Notes: generated from the sequence alone by a model not told the origin. Shown: positions 26,496 through 35,527, numbered from the stretch's first letter. The stretch: DNA of 39,151 bases from Candidatus Eisenbacteria bacterium (GCA_005893305.1 VBOZ01000013.1:54008-93158); one strand, 5' to 3'. Numbers and translations are program-made.

Positions 26496-27964
26496 CCTCT
26501 CGCCGCCTTCACGAATTTCTCGATCGCCTCGGCCACGGTCCGCGCGTAGTCGTAGATCGTGTAGCTTCGGCTCGCCGCGTCGGGGCCGGTGCGCGCCGCC
26601 GGCGCCGACTCCAGCATGATCGCGGGACAAACGACCGGCTCGAGAATCCGGATCGGACCCTGGCGCGTCAGGACGGGAGTCCCTGGGAACGAATGGTGGA
26701 GCGAGTCGGCGATCGCCTGGGCGAGCGCCATGCTGCTTCCCACGGCGGACGTCTGCGCCCCGACCCACGGTCGAAGCGTGACGCCGTCGATGTCCTCCGG
26801 AATGGCGTCGGACTGCCCCTCGCCCCCGGCCCCTCCGGGGGAGAGCGTGTAGACGCGGAATCCGCCGCCCTTGATCGAGCCCTCGGAATCGAGATGGATG
26901 CTGATGAAGAGATCCGCTCCCGCTTCGTTGGCGATCTCGGCGCGGCGCGCGGCCGACACCTCGGCGTCGCTCTCGCGGGTCATGATCACGCGGGCGGAGA
27001 GCCTTTGACTGAGGGCGGAGCGGAGGGCGCGCGCAAGGTCCAGGGCCGCATCCTTCTCGGACATGCCGCCGCGAAGGGTCGCGCCTAAATCCGTTCCTCC
27101 GTGCCCCGGATCGATGATGATGGTGCGCACCTCGCGATCGGGCCCGCCGATCGGCACCGGCTCGAGCTTGTTGAAGAGCCCAGCGTCGACCAGATCCTTA
27201 TCGTCGGTGACGGACACCTTGAGCCGGCCCGATCCGACGGATACGGCGTAGCCCTTCGCGTCCTGACCGAGGCGGAGACGAAGCTCCACGCCGCCCGCCA
27301 CCTCGCGGATCGATCCGCCGGTGACGATGCCTCCCTCGAAGCTGCGGACCGTGTCGAGCGTCCCTCCCTCGAAGAGGATCCTGATCTCGGATGGGGTCGC
27401 GTAGAGGACGCGCGGGGGGAGGCCGCGGAGGAGCGTGGCGGAGATTTCCGTCACGCGGCCGCGGGGAAAGAGCTGGGCCTGGCGCACGACGTGAACCGGC
27501 GACCGGAAGCGGATCGTGCGGGTCGCGTCGTCCCACGTCGCGTCGGCGAAGAGGCCCCATTCGAAGATCCGGCGCACGATCGATTCGGGCGCGTAGACCA
27601 CGCCTTGAATCAGCCTGGCCGGCTCGATCAGGTTTCGGCCCGTCTCGTCGACGAGGACGATCGGCGCGTCAACGGTGAAACGAAGCGTGTGCTCCCCGAG
27701 GCGAAGCGTCAGCTTCTGAATCTCGGGACGCCAGTACTTGGTCGCGGCGAAGATCCGCGCGAGGTCGTTGGTCGAGACATAGCTCGTGCCGTCGATCACG
27801 ATGGGAAAGATCTTCTCGGCCGGTCGCTCCTCGGCGTGGTCGATGGAGATCGGCGAGGCCGTCCGCGCGGCCACCGGTGGGGTGACGAGGGCCAGGGCGC
27901 CCAGCCCGAGGACAAGGGTAAGGGAGGCGACGGCACTGGTCGCGCGGCCTGGAATCGGCCTCAC
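26492..27964 (-). CDS. N-acetylmuramoyl-L-alanine amidase (amidase_3) with N-terminal stalk-like domain
   Basis: 490 residues from a GTG at 27964 that overlaps the smpB stop (GTGA). Signal-like start (VASLTLVLGLGALALVTPPVAA). An N-terminal copper amine oxidase-like/AMIN-type beta domain (about 50-155, IVIDGTSYVSTNDLARIF) is followed by a further beta domain (about 165-255) and the zinc amidase_3 domain (280-488). Zinc ligands H288 (DPGHGG), E303 (MSEKDAAL), H357 (SIHLDS) and catalytic-region E452 (LESAPA) are seen. It cleaves the bond between muramic acid and the peptide stem and acts outside the inner membrane. Last-but-one gene at the 5' side of the six-gene operon. Confidence 0.93.
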   Translation of the reverse strand: MRPIPGRATSAVASLTLVLGLGALALVTPPVAARTASPISIDHAEERPAEKIFPIVIDGTSYVSTNDLARIFAATKYWRPEIQKLTLRLGEHTLRFTVDAPIVLVDETGRNLIEPARLIQGVVYAPESIVRRIFEWGLFADATWDDATRTIRFRSPVHVVRQAQLFPRGRVTEISATLLRGLPPRVLYATPSEIRILFEGGTLDTVRSFEGGIVTGGSIREVAGGVELRLRLGQDAKGYAVSVGSGRLKVSVTDDKDLVDAGLFNKLEPVPIGGPDREVRTIIIDPGHGGTDLGATLRGGMSEKDAALDLARALRSALSQRLSARVIMTRESDAEVSAARRAEIANEAGADLFISIHLDSEGSIKGGGFRVYTLSPGGAGGEGQSDAIPEDIDGVTLRPWVGAQTSAVGSSMALAQAIADSLHHSFPGTPVLTRQGPIRILEPVVCPAIMLESAPAARTGPDAASRSYTIYDYARTVAEAIEKFVKAARG

Positions 27965-28458
27965 TCCGGCTTCTCTCCCCGCATCACGCCTCGGATCTCC
28001 CGCCGCGCCCTCCTCTCGTCGAGCTTCGTGCGCTTGTCGTAGTTCTTTCTGCCCTTCGCGAGGGCCAACTCCACCTTCACTCTGCCGTCACGAAAGTAAA
28101 GGGAGAGCGGGATGAGCGTGAGTCCTTTCTCCTCAAGCTGCGCGCGGAGGCGCTTGATCTCCATGCGGTGCATGAGCAGCCGGCGCGCGCGCGTCGGCTC
28201 GTGATTCTCGTAGCTCGCCGGATCGTAGGGGCTGATGTGGGCGTTGCGGAGGTAGAGCTGGTCGGTCTCGACGGTGGCGTACGCGTCGACCAGGTGCGCC
28301 TTGGCGTCGCGGAGTGACTTGACCTCGCTGCCCCGCAGCTCAATCCCCGCCTCAAAGGTCTCGATCACCGTGTAATCGTGCCGCGCCTTCCGGTTCGTGC
28401 AAATGATCTGGCGCCCGTCGTCGCCCTTCTTGGCCTTCGGCGCCGAGCCCCGCAGCAT
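27961..28458 (-). CDS. smpB: SsrA-binding protein SmpB
   Basis: 165 residues; GGGAGGA lies six bases before the ATG. It binds tmRNA and brings it to stalled ribosomes. Seen: ICTNRKARHDYTVIETFEAG, ELRGSEVKSLRDAKAHLVDA, LYLRNAHISPY, and the basic C-terminal tail KGRKNYDKRTKLDERRA with GVMRGE. First gene of a minus-strand operon (smpB, amidase, gerM-like, murI, rph, rdgB), nearly all overlapping. No tmRNA gene was seen in the window. Confidence 0.97.
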   Translation of the reverse strand: MLRGSAPKAKKGDDGRQIICTNRKARHDYTVIETFEAGIELRGSEVKSLRDAKAHLVDAYATVETDQLYLRNAHISPYDPASYENHEPTRARRLLMHRMEIKRLRAQLEEKGLTLIPLSLYFRDGRVKVELALAKGRKNYDKRTKLDERRARREIRGVMRGEKPE

Positions 28459-28474
28459 CGCATCCTCCCTGAGA

Positions 28475-28503
28475 TTGACTCGCCCTCGCGAGCCGCCTAT
28501 ATT
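28475..28503 (+). promoter_or_regulatory. Sigma-70-type promoter of tRNA-Leu
   Basis: TTGACT (28475-28480), 17 bases, TATATT (28498-28503), 33 bases before the tRNA. It starts just outside smpB and points away from it. Confidence 0.85.
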
Positions 28504-28536
28504 AGCGTGTTCCGGCGCGAATTCGAAGCATTCGGT

Positions 28537-28621
28537 GCGGAAGTGGCGGAACTGGTAGACGCGCTGGGTTCAGGGTCCAGTGTCGCGAGACGTAGGGGTT
28601 CGACTCCCCTCTTCCGCACCA
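28537..28621 (+). tRNA. tRNA-Leu (CAG)
   Basis: Acceptor GCGGAAG pairs with CTTCCGC; anticodon arm CTGGG-TTCAGGG-TCCAG gives CAG. A long variable arm (TGTCGCGAGACGT) marks a class II tRNA. CCA is encoded at 28619-28621. 85 bases with CCA. Confidence 0.97.
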
Positions 28622-28839
28622 CATCGACGCAGCGGCACCCGCGCGTCGCGCGAAAATCGCGCCCGCCGCGTAACGAATCTGCAAACCGGATCGGCGGTCT
28701 GCATCGATTCCTCTGGCCGGCCGCGACCAATCCCCTCCCGCTTCTCCGCATCCCGATGCTCTTTTCAAGCCATATAGCGTCCTGCGACGCGCTCAACCGC
28801 TTGATCCCAACCGGATCGGCGCGCGGCGCCGCGCGATGG

Positions 28840-28873
28840 GCAATCTGCATGGAATCCCGGCACGGCGGCTGCA
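28840..28873 (+). promoter_or_regulatory. Sigma-54-type promoter with conserved upstream box (Ig-protein gene A)
   Basis: A 17-base box GCAATCTGCATGGAATC (28840-28856) is followed after two bases by GGCACG, four bases, CTGCA: GG at 28859-28860 and GC at 28871-28872, the 12-base -24/-12 spacing. The same box, spacing and element precede gene B at 32288. A predicted start of transcription near 28884 leaves a leader of about 60 bases before ATG 28947. The rest of the 28622-28946 gap shows no gene. Confidence 0.65.
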
Positions 28874-28946
28874 TTGGCCGGAATCGGTCGGGAGTGTTTC
28901 CTCCTCCATTCTGGTGAGACACCCCATGCGGACTCTAGGAGGACTC

Positions 28947-31900
28947 ATGAAGGCACCACTCAAGCTTCTGGCACTGAGCCTGCTCATCTTATTCGTGCCG
29001 TTCGCGACGGCTCAGGCCCAGGCACCTTCGCTGTCCACCATTCCGAACATCAGCGTGAATGCTGGCGCGACGGTGATCGCGAACGTGGTCGCGGTCGACC
29101 CCCTTGGCCGCAATATCACCCTTACCTCCTCACTCCCGTCCTTCGTGACGCTGAACACACCGACCTCCGGAGTCGGGGTCATTGTCACCACCTTGACGCT
29201 GGCTCCCGGCGCCATCAACGTCGGCAATTACACCGCCGCGGTGACCGCGTCAGCGGGAGGGGTGACGGACATCGAGATCTTCGGGATCACCGTCAACACA
29301 TCGGGCACGAACCAAGTGCCTGTCGTGAGCGCTCCTCCTCTGCGGGAAGTGACAGAGGGTTCGAATCTCAATTTCACCATTGGCGTGAGCGATGCCGACG
29401 GAGACCCCGTCGAAGCCTTGTACACCTCCATACTCCCCGTCGGAGCCACATTCACCCCGAATGGCTCGAACACGTCGGGGACGTTCAACTGGACGCCGGG
29501 CTTGGGAGATCACGGCGAGTACGACATCCGGTTCACGGCGATGTCCATGACCGGCACCCTGGGCGCCGCGGTGACGCACATTCGCGTCGCGGCGGCACCA
29601 ACGCTCACGATTACTCCGATCGATGATGTCACCTTGGCGGACGGCTCCAATCTCTCGGTGCCGGTAAACGCGTCCGGCCCGGCGGGCGTCCTCATAACGC
29701 TCCTAGGGTCGCTCCCGTCGTTCGCGACCCTGGAGGCGCCAGGCTCAGGCTTGGGATCCGTGAGCACCTCGATCTCACTGGCTCCTCCGGTGGGAAGCGC
29801 GGGCACCTACCATGCTTCGATCACGGCCAGCTCCAGCGGAGTTCCGCCGGTCATCGAGAACTTTGACATCATCGTCACGGGCACGGTCGGAGGCGAGAAC
29901 CACCCGCCGGTCCTGACGGCTCCTGCGAGCGAGACGGTCGCGATTGGTTCCACCCTGACCTTCAGTGTGAGCGCGACCGATGCCGACGGAGATCATGTCG
30001 ATCTCTTCCTCAGCGGCCAGCCGCCCGGATCGAGCTTCGTGGATCACGCGAATAACACTGGGACCTTCACCTGGAGCCCGATTTCCGGCCAGGGTGGTAC
30101 GCACACGGCGTCGTTCAGCGGGACCGACGGACACGCCGGTGGCTCGGGTTCCGCGAGCACGGTGATCACGGTAACGGGAGATGCTCCGCAGAACCACGCG
30201 CCTGTATTGAGCGCTCCGTTGACTCAGCAGGTGGCCGAGGGCGTCAACCTCGCGTTCACGGTGACCGCCACCGATCAGGACGGCGATCATGTGACCCTCA
30301 CGGCGAATTCGGTCCCCACCGGGGCCACGTTCGGCGATCAAGGGAACAACACCGGAACCTTCTCATGGACGCCGGGGTCGACGCAGTCGGGCCTCTATAA
30401 CGTGGCGTTCAACGGCAGCGACGGGAACGGCGGCACCGGTACGGCGAGCACCGCCATCACGGTGACGGGCCCTCCTCCCGAGAACCACGCGCCGGCGCTG
30501 AGCGCGCCGTCCACGGAGCAGGTGGACGAGGGCGTCATTCTTTCGTTCACGGTGACCGCCACCGATCAGGACGGCGATCATGTCACCCTCACGTCGAATT
30601 CGGTGCCCAATGGAGCCGCGTTCTCCGATATGGGGAACAACACCGGGATCTTCTCGTGGACACCCGGCTCGACGCAGTCAGGTCTCTATGACGTTGCCTT
30701 CAATGGCGGCGACGGGCACGGCGGCACCGGTACGGCGAGCACCGCGATCACGGTGAACGACGTCGCCGCCGAGAACCACGCGCCGGTGCTGAGCGCGCCG
30801 TCCACGGAGCAGGTGGACGAGGGTGCCAGCCTCTCATTCGCGGTCACGGCTACCGATCAGGATGGCGATCACGTCACCCTCACGGCGAGCTCGGTCCCCA
30901 GCGGGGCCGCGTTCTCGGATCAGGGTGACAATACCGGCGTCTTCTCGTGGACGCCGGGATCGACGCAGTCCGGCGTCTATAACGTGGCGTTCGCGGGCAG
31001 CGACGGCCGCGGCGGCACGGGCACCGCGAATACGGCCATCACCGTCAACGATGTCGGCGGTGGAGACGTACCTGGAAAAGCGTGCCTCATCGCGAGCTTC
31101 AAGTCCAAGGACGACGCGACCTGCTTCCGGATCCGGCCGGTCAACAAGTCCTTCGACCTTCGTGACGTCGTGCTGTCCAGCATTACGTTCGTGTGGCACG
31201 GCGCGTCGGTGGCGGCGCAGGCGGCCCGGATCGAGCTCCATTGCCATGGTAACGGCGGCCATGACGACGGCGGCAACGACGCCGCGGCGATTCACTTGAA
31301 CGGCGATCATCCTCACGGCGACGGCGAGGGTGAGAACGACGACGACGACGATGCGGACCACGATTGCGGCGGCGTGGTCTGTGGCGAGCACGGTGGGAAC
31401 AACGACCACCATGGCGATGGCAACGGCGGCAACTGCGATACGCTCGGCATCCGCGCGTGCTTCTCGACGCGGGCCCTCCTCGAAGTGCTGGCGGGAGCGA
31501 AGATGCCGTGCGACCTGGTCCACGCCGAGATCCACGCCACGCTGACGAGCGGCGGCACGGTCGTGGCCACGTTCGGCAAGGACAGGGACTCCGACGACGG
31601 CGAGGTCTGCGACAAGGGCAAGGACAAGGGCAAGGACGAGGACAAGGGCGGCAACAAGGACGGCGATAAGGACAAGAACAAGGGTGGGGACCACCAGACC
31701 GGTGCGCAGGCCAAGGCCGGCATGAACCCGATGGTCCGGCCGAACCCGCTCAACCCGATGACGGAGCTCTTGTTCACAACCTCGCGCGCGGGCACGGTGC
31801 GCGTGACGATCTATGACAGTCGGGGCCGGCTCGTGAAGTCCCTGCTGGAAGAGTTCCGCAGCGCCGGCCTGCAGAGGATGGCGTGGGACGGCTCGAACTC

Positions 31901-31991
31901 GCGGAGCCAGAAGGTCGCCTCGGGCGTGTACTTCTTCCGGATTGAGGCGGCCGAAGGACAGATGATCAAGCGGGTCGCGGTCGTTAAGTAG
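28947..31991 (+). CDS. Secreted Ig-like repeat protein with FlgD-like C-terminal domain
   Basis: 1014 residues from the ATG at 28947 (AGGAGG four bases upstream). Signal peptide to about 24 (cut after AQA). Three Ig-like domains of mixed type come first, then four tandem cadherin/putative-Ig repeats of 97-98 residues (DNA 29898-31065; NHAPVLSAP, VTATDQDGDHVTLT, GTFSWTPGSTQSG). Next is a unique Cys-containing domain broken by a His/Asp/Gly-rich stretch (about 764-830) and a Lys/Asp/Gly-rich stretch (about 887-918). The end (about 926-1014) is a FlgD-like Ig domain (PNPLNPMTELLFT, YDSRGRLVKSL, DGSNSRSQKVASGVYFFRI, KRVAVVK), the type that serves as sorting signal for type IX-like secretion in FCB bacteria. 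Probably a surface or released adhesin; function unknown. Confidence 0.9.
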   Translation: MKAPLKLLALSLLILFVPFATAQAQAPSLSTIPNISVNAGATVIANVVAVDPLGRNITLTSSLPSFVTLNTPTSGVGVIVTTLTLAPGAINVGNYTAAVTASAGGVTDIEIFGITVNTSGTNQVPVVSAPPLREVTEGSNLNFTIGVSDADGDPVEALYTSILPVGATFTPNGSNTSGTFNWTPGLGDHGEYDIRFTAMSMTGTLGAAVTHIRVAAAPTLTITPIDDVTLADGSNLSVPVNASGPAGVLITLLGSLPSFATLEAPGSGLGSVSTSISLAPPVGSAGTYHASITASSSGVPPVIENFDIIVTGTVGGENHPPVLTAPASETVAIGSTLTFSVSATDADGDHVDLFLSGQPPGSSFVDHANNTGTFTWSPISGQGGTHTASFSGTDGHAGGSGSASTVITVTGDAPQNHAPVLSAPLTQQVAEGVNLAFTVTATDQDGDHVTLTANSVPTGATFGDQGNNTGTFSWTPGSTQSGLYNVAFNGSDGNGGTGTASTAITVTGPPPENHAPALSAPSTEQVDEGVILSFTVTATDQDGDHVTLTSNSVPNGAAFSDMGNNTGIFSWTPGSTQSGLYDVAFNGGDGHGGTGTASTAITVNDVAAENHAPVLSAPSTEQVDEGASLSFAVTATDQDGDHVTLTASSVPSGAAFSDQGDNTGVFSWTPGSTQSGVYNVAFAGSDGRGGTGTANTAITVNDVGGGDVPGKACLIASFKSKDDATCFRIRPVNKSFDLRDVVLSSITFVWHGASVAAQAARIELHCHGNGGHDDGGNDAAAIHLNGDHPHGDGEGENDDDDDADHDCGGVVCGEHGGNNDHHGDGNGGNCDTLGIRACFSTRALLEVLAGAKMPCDLVHAEIHATLTSGGTVVATFGKDRDSDDGEVCDKGKDKGKDEDKGGNKDGDKDKNKGGDHQTGAQAKAGMNPMVRPNPLNPMTELLFTTSRAGTVRVTIYDSRGRLVKSLLEEFRSAGLQRMAWDGSNSRSQKVASGVYFFRIEAAEGQMIKRVAVVK
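29898..31065 (+). repeat. Four tandem 97-98-codon Ig-like repeats
   Basis: The start NH.PVL recurs at 29898, 30192, 30483 and 30774, that is 294, 291 and 291 bases apart. Copies 2 to 4 are nearly identical in many stretches (VTATDQDGDHVTL, FSWTPGSTQSG, GTGTASTAITV), which points to recent duplication. Confidence 0.9.
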
Positions 31992-32015
31992 GCCGACCCC
32001 TACGGGGGTCAAGAG

Positions 32016-32060
32016 CGGGCGGGGCGCCACACAGCGTCCCGCCCGTTTCGCTTTGTCGCT
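32016..32060 (+). terminator. Rho-independent terminator
   Basis: CGGGCGGGGCG (32016-32026) pairs with CGTCCCGCCCG (32035-32045) with one G-T pair, followed by TTTCGCTTTGTCGCTTTT. It lies 25 bases after the Ig-protein gene A stop. Confidence 0.9.
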
Positions 32061-32287
32061 TTTGCTCGGGGGGTGCGTGCCGCCTGGGACTGGGTCCGAG
32101 CGTTGGAGCTTGAATCTGCAACGTTACGACCCCTCCCACGTCGCGGCATGCACCGGATAATCCGACCCGGCGCGGCCGGATTCTTCAAGGTCCCCGGATT
32201 CTCTGGTCGAATTTGAGCCGTCGTTGCAGGCTGCGGCTCCGCGAACGCTGCGCCGCATAGGGATCGGGGACCTGGTGTGCGCGCGGC

Positions 32288-32321
32288 GCAATCTGCATGG
32301 AATCGCGGCACGCCCCCTGCT
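32288..32321 (+). promoter_or_regulatory. Sigma-54-type promoter with conserved upstream box (Ig-protein gene B)
   Basis: The box GCAATCTGCATGGAATC (32288-32304) is base for base that of gene A, two bases from GGCACG, four bases, CTGCT: GG at 32307-32308, GC at 32319-32320. A predicted transcription start near 32332 leaves a leader of about 105 bases. The 445-base gap between the two genes holds only the terminator and this element. Confidence 0.65.
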
Positions 32322-32436
32322 TCGTACTGAAGTGGTCCGTACTGCGTCCATCCCCGGACGCATCATCGCTGCGGTTGGACCGGTCGGGTCCGATCGTGGG
32401 AAGAGAGCGGGCAAACCGTACTCAGGGAGGTTCGTC

Positions 32437-35400
32437 GTGCGCCAAGGACTTCGCGTGGCTCAGGCGGGAGCGTGGCTCGCTCTGGCCCTGGCCGTCCAAC
32501 TTAGCGCGGCCCCCGCGATCGCGGGACCGTTCTCACGACTACAAGTGTTGCTTCCCGGAGAGACAGCCGCTCCCGGAACGCCTTCGGGCAAGACCGGAAC
32601 CCCGACAGCCCAAACCGCGGGCATTCCTTTCTACGCCACGGTCCGCGCGTGCGACTCTACCTGGACGCTCGTGTCCACGGTGACACACACGATTCGGATC
32701 CTGTCTTCGGACGCCAGCGCTTCACTCCCGGCCGCGGCTCAGCTCGTCGGCGGAACGGGCGACTACCTTGTGATCCTGAACGCCGGCGGCAACTTCACGA
32801 TCTTCGCGCATGACCAGTCGGACGTCACGATTCCCGATGGGTCCAGCTCCTTGGTCCGATCGATCGTCCTTCAGAGCCTCGAGATTTCGAACATTCCCAA
32901 GAACCAGACGGCCGGTGTCCCGATCTCGGTCTCGATCACGGCCAAGGATCCGAATGGCGACGTCGTGAGCGGGTTCTCTGGAAACGTGCAGCTAAGCCAG
33001 CTCACCAGCTTCGGCGCGGGCCGAATCACGCCCCCCACCGTGAGTCTTGCCTCGGGCCAGTGGAGCGGCAACGTCACCGTCTACCGCGCCGATGAGACTT
33101 CCCCGACCACCGGAAACGTATTCGTCGCGGCCGCAGTTCAGGGACATCCGTCTCAGAGCGGTTCCAGCAACGGCTTCGTCGTCAGCCCCGGCCCGTTCCG
33201 TCGGGTGCAGATCGTGGCGCCGGGAGAATCGCCCCTCCCCGGTAGCCTGAACGGTATCACCGGCGTGCCCGCGAGTCAGGCGGCCGGCCAGGGATTCACG
33301 GTCAACGTCTACGGGACCGACAACTATTGGAATCAAGTTTCGAGCGGTGACGCCGTTCAGGTCGCGTCGTCGACCGATCCGGCCGACACGCCGGCGACGG
33401 GCAGCCTTACGGCGGGTTTCCGTCAGTTCACCTACACACTAATGACGGTGGGCACGCAGACACTGACGGTGACCGATCAGAGCAACGGAAGCATCGCGTC
33501 GATGACGAGCGCCGGGATCCAGGTGATCCCGAACGCGACGGACCACTTCTCGTTCGCCGCGATAGCGTCTCCTCAGGTCGCGGGCGTGCCGGTCACGGTC
33601 ACCGTCCGCGCGACCGACTCGAGCGGGAATACCGTCTTTGACTACAACGGCGATGCGGTCCTGGCCTCCAACGCGGGCTCCGGCACCAGCACGCCGAGCC
33701 TGATCACGTTCGTGGGCGGCGTGTGGTCCGGTCCGGTCACGTTTTTCGGAGCCGGCTCCTCCGTGCGGCTCTCGTGCACCGATTTCTCGTCACCGGCCAG
33801 GACGGGAACGAGCGGGAACGTCGTGGTGAATCCCGCCACATTCACGAAACTCCAGGTCATCCTTCCCGGGGAAACCGCGAGACCCGGTACCGCCGACGGG
33901 AAGGATGGGACGCCGGGGAATCAGACGGCGGGGACCTCGTTCCCGATCACCATTCGCGCCGTTGACGCGTACTGGAACGTTGTGAGCGGCATCGGCGACC
34001 ACGTCCAGGTCACCTCGACGGACCCGTTCGCGGGCCTCCCGGCCGACACGACGCTTGTCAGCGGGCAGCTTGTCTTCCAGGGCCGCCTCTATAAGAGCGG
34101 GACGCAGACGATCACCGTGCACGACCTCACCAATACCGGAATCACCGACAATACGTCCGGAGACGTCACGATCGTGGGAGGCGCCTTCACGAGGGTGCTG
34201 GTCTTGGCGCCGGGTGAGTCACCCGCGCCCGGCACCGTGAGCGGCCGCACGGGCGCCGCGCTCGACCAGTCGATCGACTACGCTTTCACGCTCACCGCGC
34301 TCGCCACGGATCAGTGGTGGAACCCGGTGGCGGGACCCACGGACGTGGTGCACATCGCCTGCGGCGACCCGCTGGCGCAGGTCCCTCCGGATCAGGCGAT
34401 GGCGAACGGTCGCGCCGACATGAGCCTGAAACTGGCGACCGGCGGTTTCCAGAACATAACCGTCTCCGACGCTACGAACCCGTCGAAGACCGGGAGCACG
34501 ACGCAGGTGCGAGCCATTTCGAGCGGCTTCCACCTCGAGGCCTCGGTCACCCCGTCCACCACCCGTGCCGGCGACTTCTTCACGCTGACCGTGAAGGTGA
34601 AGAACAACGGCGGAGCTGTGATCACGGAGATCAATTCCTTCGTCACGATCGAGGTACGGAACGCATCCGGCGCGGCGGGGCGCGGAACACTCCTCACGCC
34701 CCAGTTCCAGCTGATCCAGGGCCAGCGCTCGGTATCCGAGACCTACACGTTCAGCGAGCCGATCATCCTGGTCGCGCGCGACGACGCGGGCAACGCGCCC
34801 GCGACGAGCAACATCATCACGATCACGTCCGGTCCGCCGGCGGGGATCCACCTCGCGTCGAGCCCGGCCTGGGTCGGCGGCAACAAGCACGGCACGCTGA
34901 CCGCTAAGGTCGTGGATGCCTATGAAAACGGCGTCCCGGACCGTCCGGTGAGCTTTGCCCTTCTCTCGGGCACCGGCACCCTGACGGCGCAGGACGACTC
35001 CACGGACGCGAGCGGCAACGCGCGGGCCGATTTCCTGAGCCCGCGGATTCAGGAGACGGACCGCATCCGCGCATCGTCCGGAGGGTTCACGCAGGATCTT
35101 GACGTCAAGGTGGCGTACGTGGATCCCACCGCCGCCGGCGGCTACGTCACGAACTATCCGAACCCGTTCCACGCCGGGACCGAGGCCACCACGATCGCGT
35201 ACAAGTTGGACGACTTGGCGACCGTGACCCTCCGCGTCTACACCAACAGCGGCTCCCTGGTGCGCCGCGTGGTCTTCGATCGGGGAGCGCCTGGAGGGAA
35301 TCCCGGACTCAACAACTGGGCCTGGGACGGAAGAAACGGCAAGGGCGAAGTCGTCGCGAGCGGCGGCTACCTCGTGCTGATCGAGGCTCAGGGCCAGGGC

Positions 35401-35445
35401 GGGACGGTAAACGTGATCCGTCGCAAGGTCGCGGTCGTCCGCTGA
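32437..35445 (+). CDS. Secreted modular repeat protein with FlgD-like C-terminal domain
   Basis: 1002 residues from the GTG at 32437 (AGGGAGG six bases upstream; the frame is open further upstream but lacks coding character). Signal peptide to about 29. Four copies of a motif of the form F.RLQVLLPGET..PGT..G..GTP at residues about 30, 252, 467 and 582 each begin an Ig-like domain (VTVRATDSSGN, QTITVHDLTN, W.PV..). An invasin-like domain follows (about 800-900, GTLTAKVVDAYENGVPDRPV). The last 90 residues are a FlgD-like Ig domain (NYPNPFHAGTEATTIAYKL, VTLRVYTNSGSLVRRV, DGRNGKGEVVASGGYLVLIE, RRKVAVVR). Domain order differs from gene A but architecture class and promoter are shared. Probably surface-exposed; function unknown. 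Confidence 0.9.
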   Translation: MRQGLRVAQAGAWLALALAVQLSAAPAIAGPFSRLQVLLPGETAAPGTPSGKTGTPTAQTAGIPFYATVRACDSTWTLVSTVTHTIRILSSDASASLPAAAQLVGGTGDYLVILNAGGNFTIFAHDQSDVTIPDGSSSLVRSIVLQSLEISNIPKNQTAGVPISVSITAKDPNGDVVSGFSGNVQLSQLTSFGAGRITPPTVSLASGQWSGNVTVYRADETSPTTGNVFVAAAVQGHPSQSGSSNGFVVSPGPFRRVQIVAPGESPLPGSLNGITGVPASQAAGQGFTVNVYGTDNYWNQVSSGDAVQVASSTDPADTPATGSLTAGFRQFTYTLMTVGTQTLTVTDQSNGSIASMTSAGIQVIPNATDHFSFAAIASPQVAGVPVTVTVRATDSSGNTVFDYNGDAVLASNAGSGTSTPSLITFVGGVWSGPVTFFGAGSSVRLSCTDFSSPARTGTSGNVVVNPATFTKLQVILPGETARPGTADGKDGTPGNQTAGTSFPITIRAVDAYWNVVSGIGDHVQVTSTDPFAGLPADTTLVSGQLVFQGRLYKSGTQTITVHDLTNTGITDNTSGDVTIVGGAFTRVLVLAPGESPAPGTVSGRTGAALDQSIDYAFTLTALATDQWWNPVAGPTDVVHIACGDPLAQVPPDQAMANGRADMSLKLATGGFQNITVSDATNPSKTGSTTQVRAISSGFHLEASVTPSTTRAGDFFTLTVKVKNNGGAVITEINSFVTIEVRNASGAAGRGTLLTPQFQLIQGQRSVSETYTFSEPIILVARDDAGNAPATSNIITITSGPPAGIHLASSPAWVGGNKHGTLTAKVVDAYENGVPDRPVSFALLSGTGTLTAQDDSTDASGNARADFLSPRIQETDRIRASSGGFTQDLDVKVAYVDPTAAGGYVTNYPNPFHAGTEATTIAYKLDDLATVTLRVYTNSGSLVRRVVFDRGAPGGNPGLNNWAWDGRNGKGEVVASGGYLVLIEAQGQGGTVNVIRRKVAVVR

Positions 35446-35485
35446 GGCGCTCCGCCGAGAGTCGGTAGAGGGCCGCCGCTCCGAG

Positions 35486-35523
35486 GGGCCAAGGTCGCCG
35501 ACGCAGGCGGCCTTGGCCCATTT
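35486..35523 (+). terminator. Rho-independent terminator
   Basis: GGGCCAAGGTCGCC (35486-35499) pairs with GGCGGCCTTGGCCC (35506-35519) with one T-G pair around a six-base loop, followed by ATTTCCT. It also separates the convergent ACT-protein gene. Confidence 0.85.
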
Positions 35524-35527
35524 CCTA

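Noticed and set aside
28497-28922. Minus-strand frame over tRNA-Leu (RGESNPYVSRHWTL)
   Set aside because: Antisense of a tRNA gene, same artefact.
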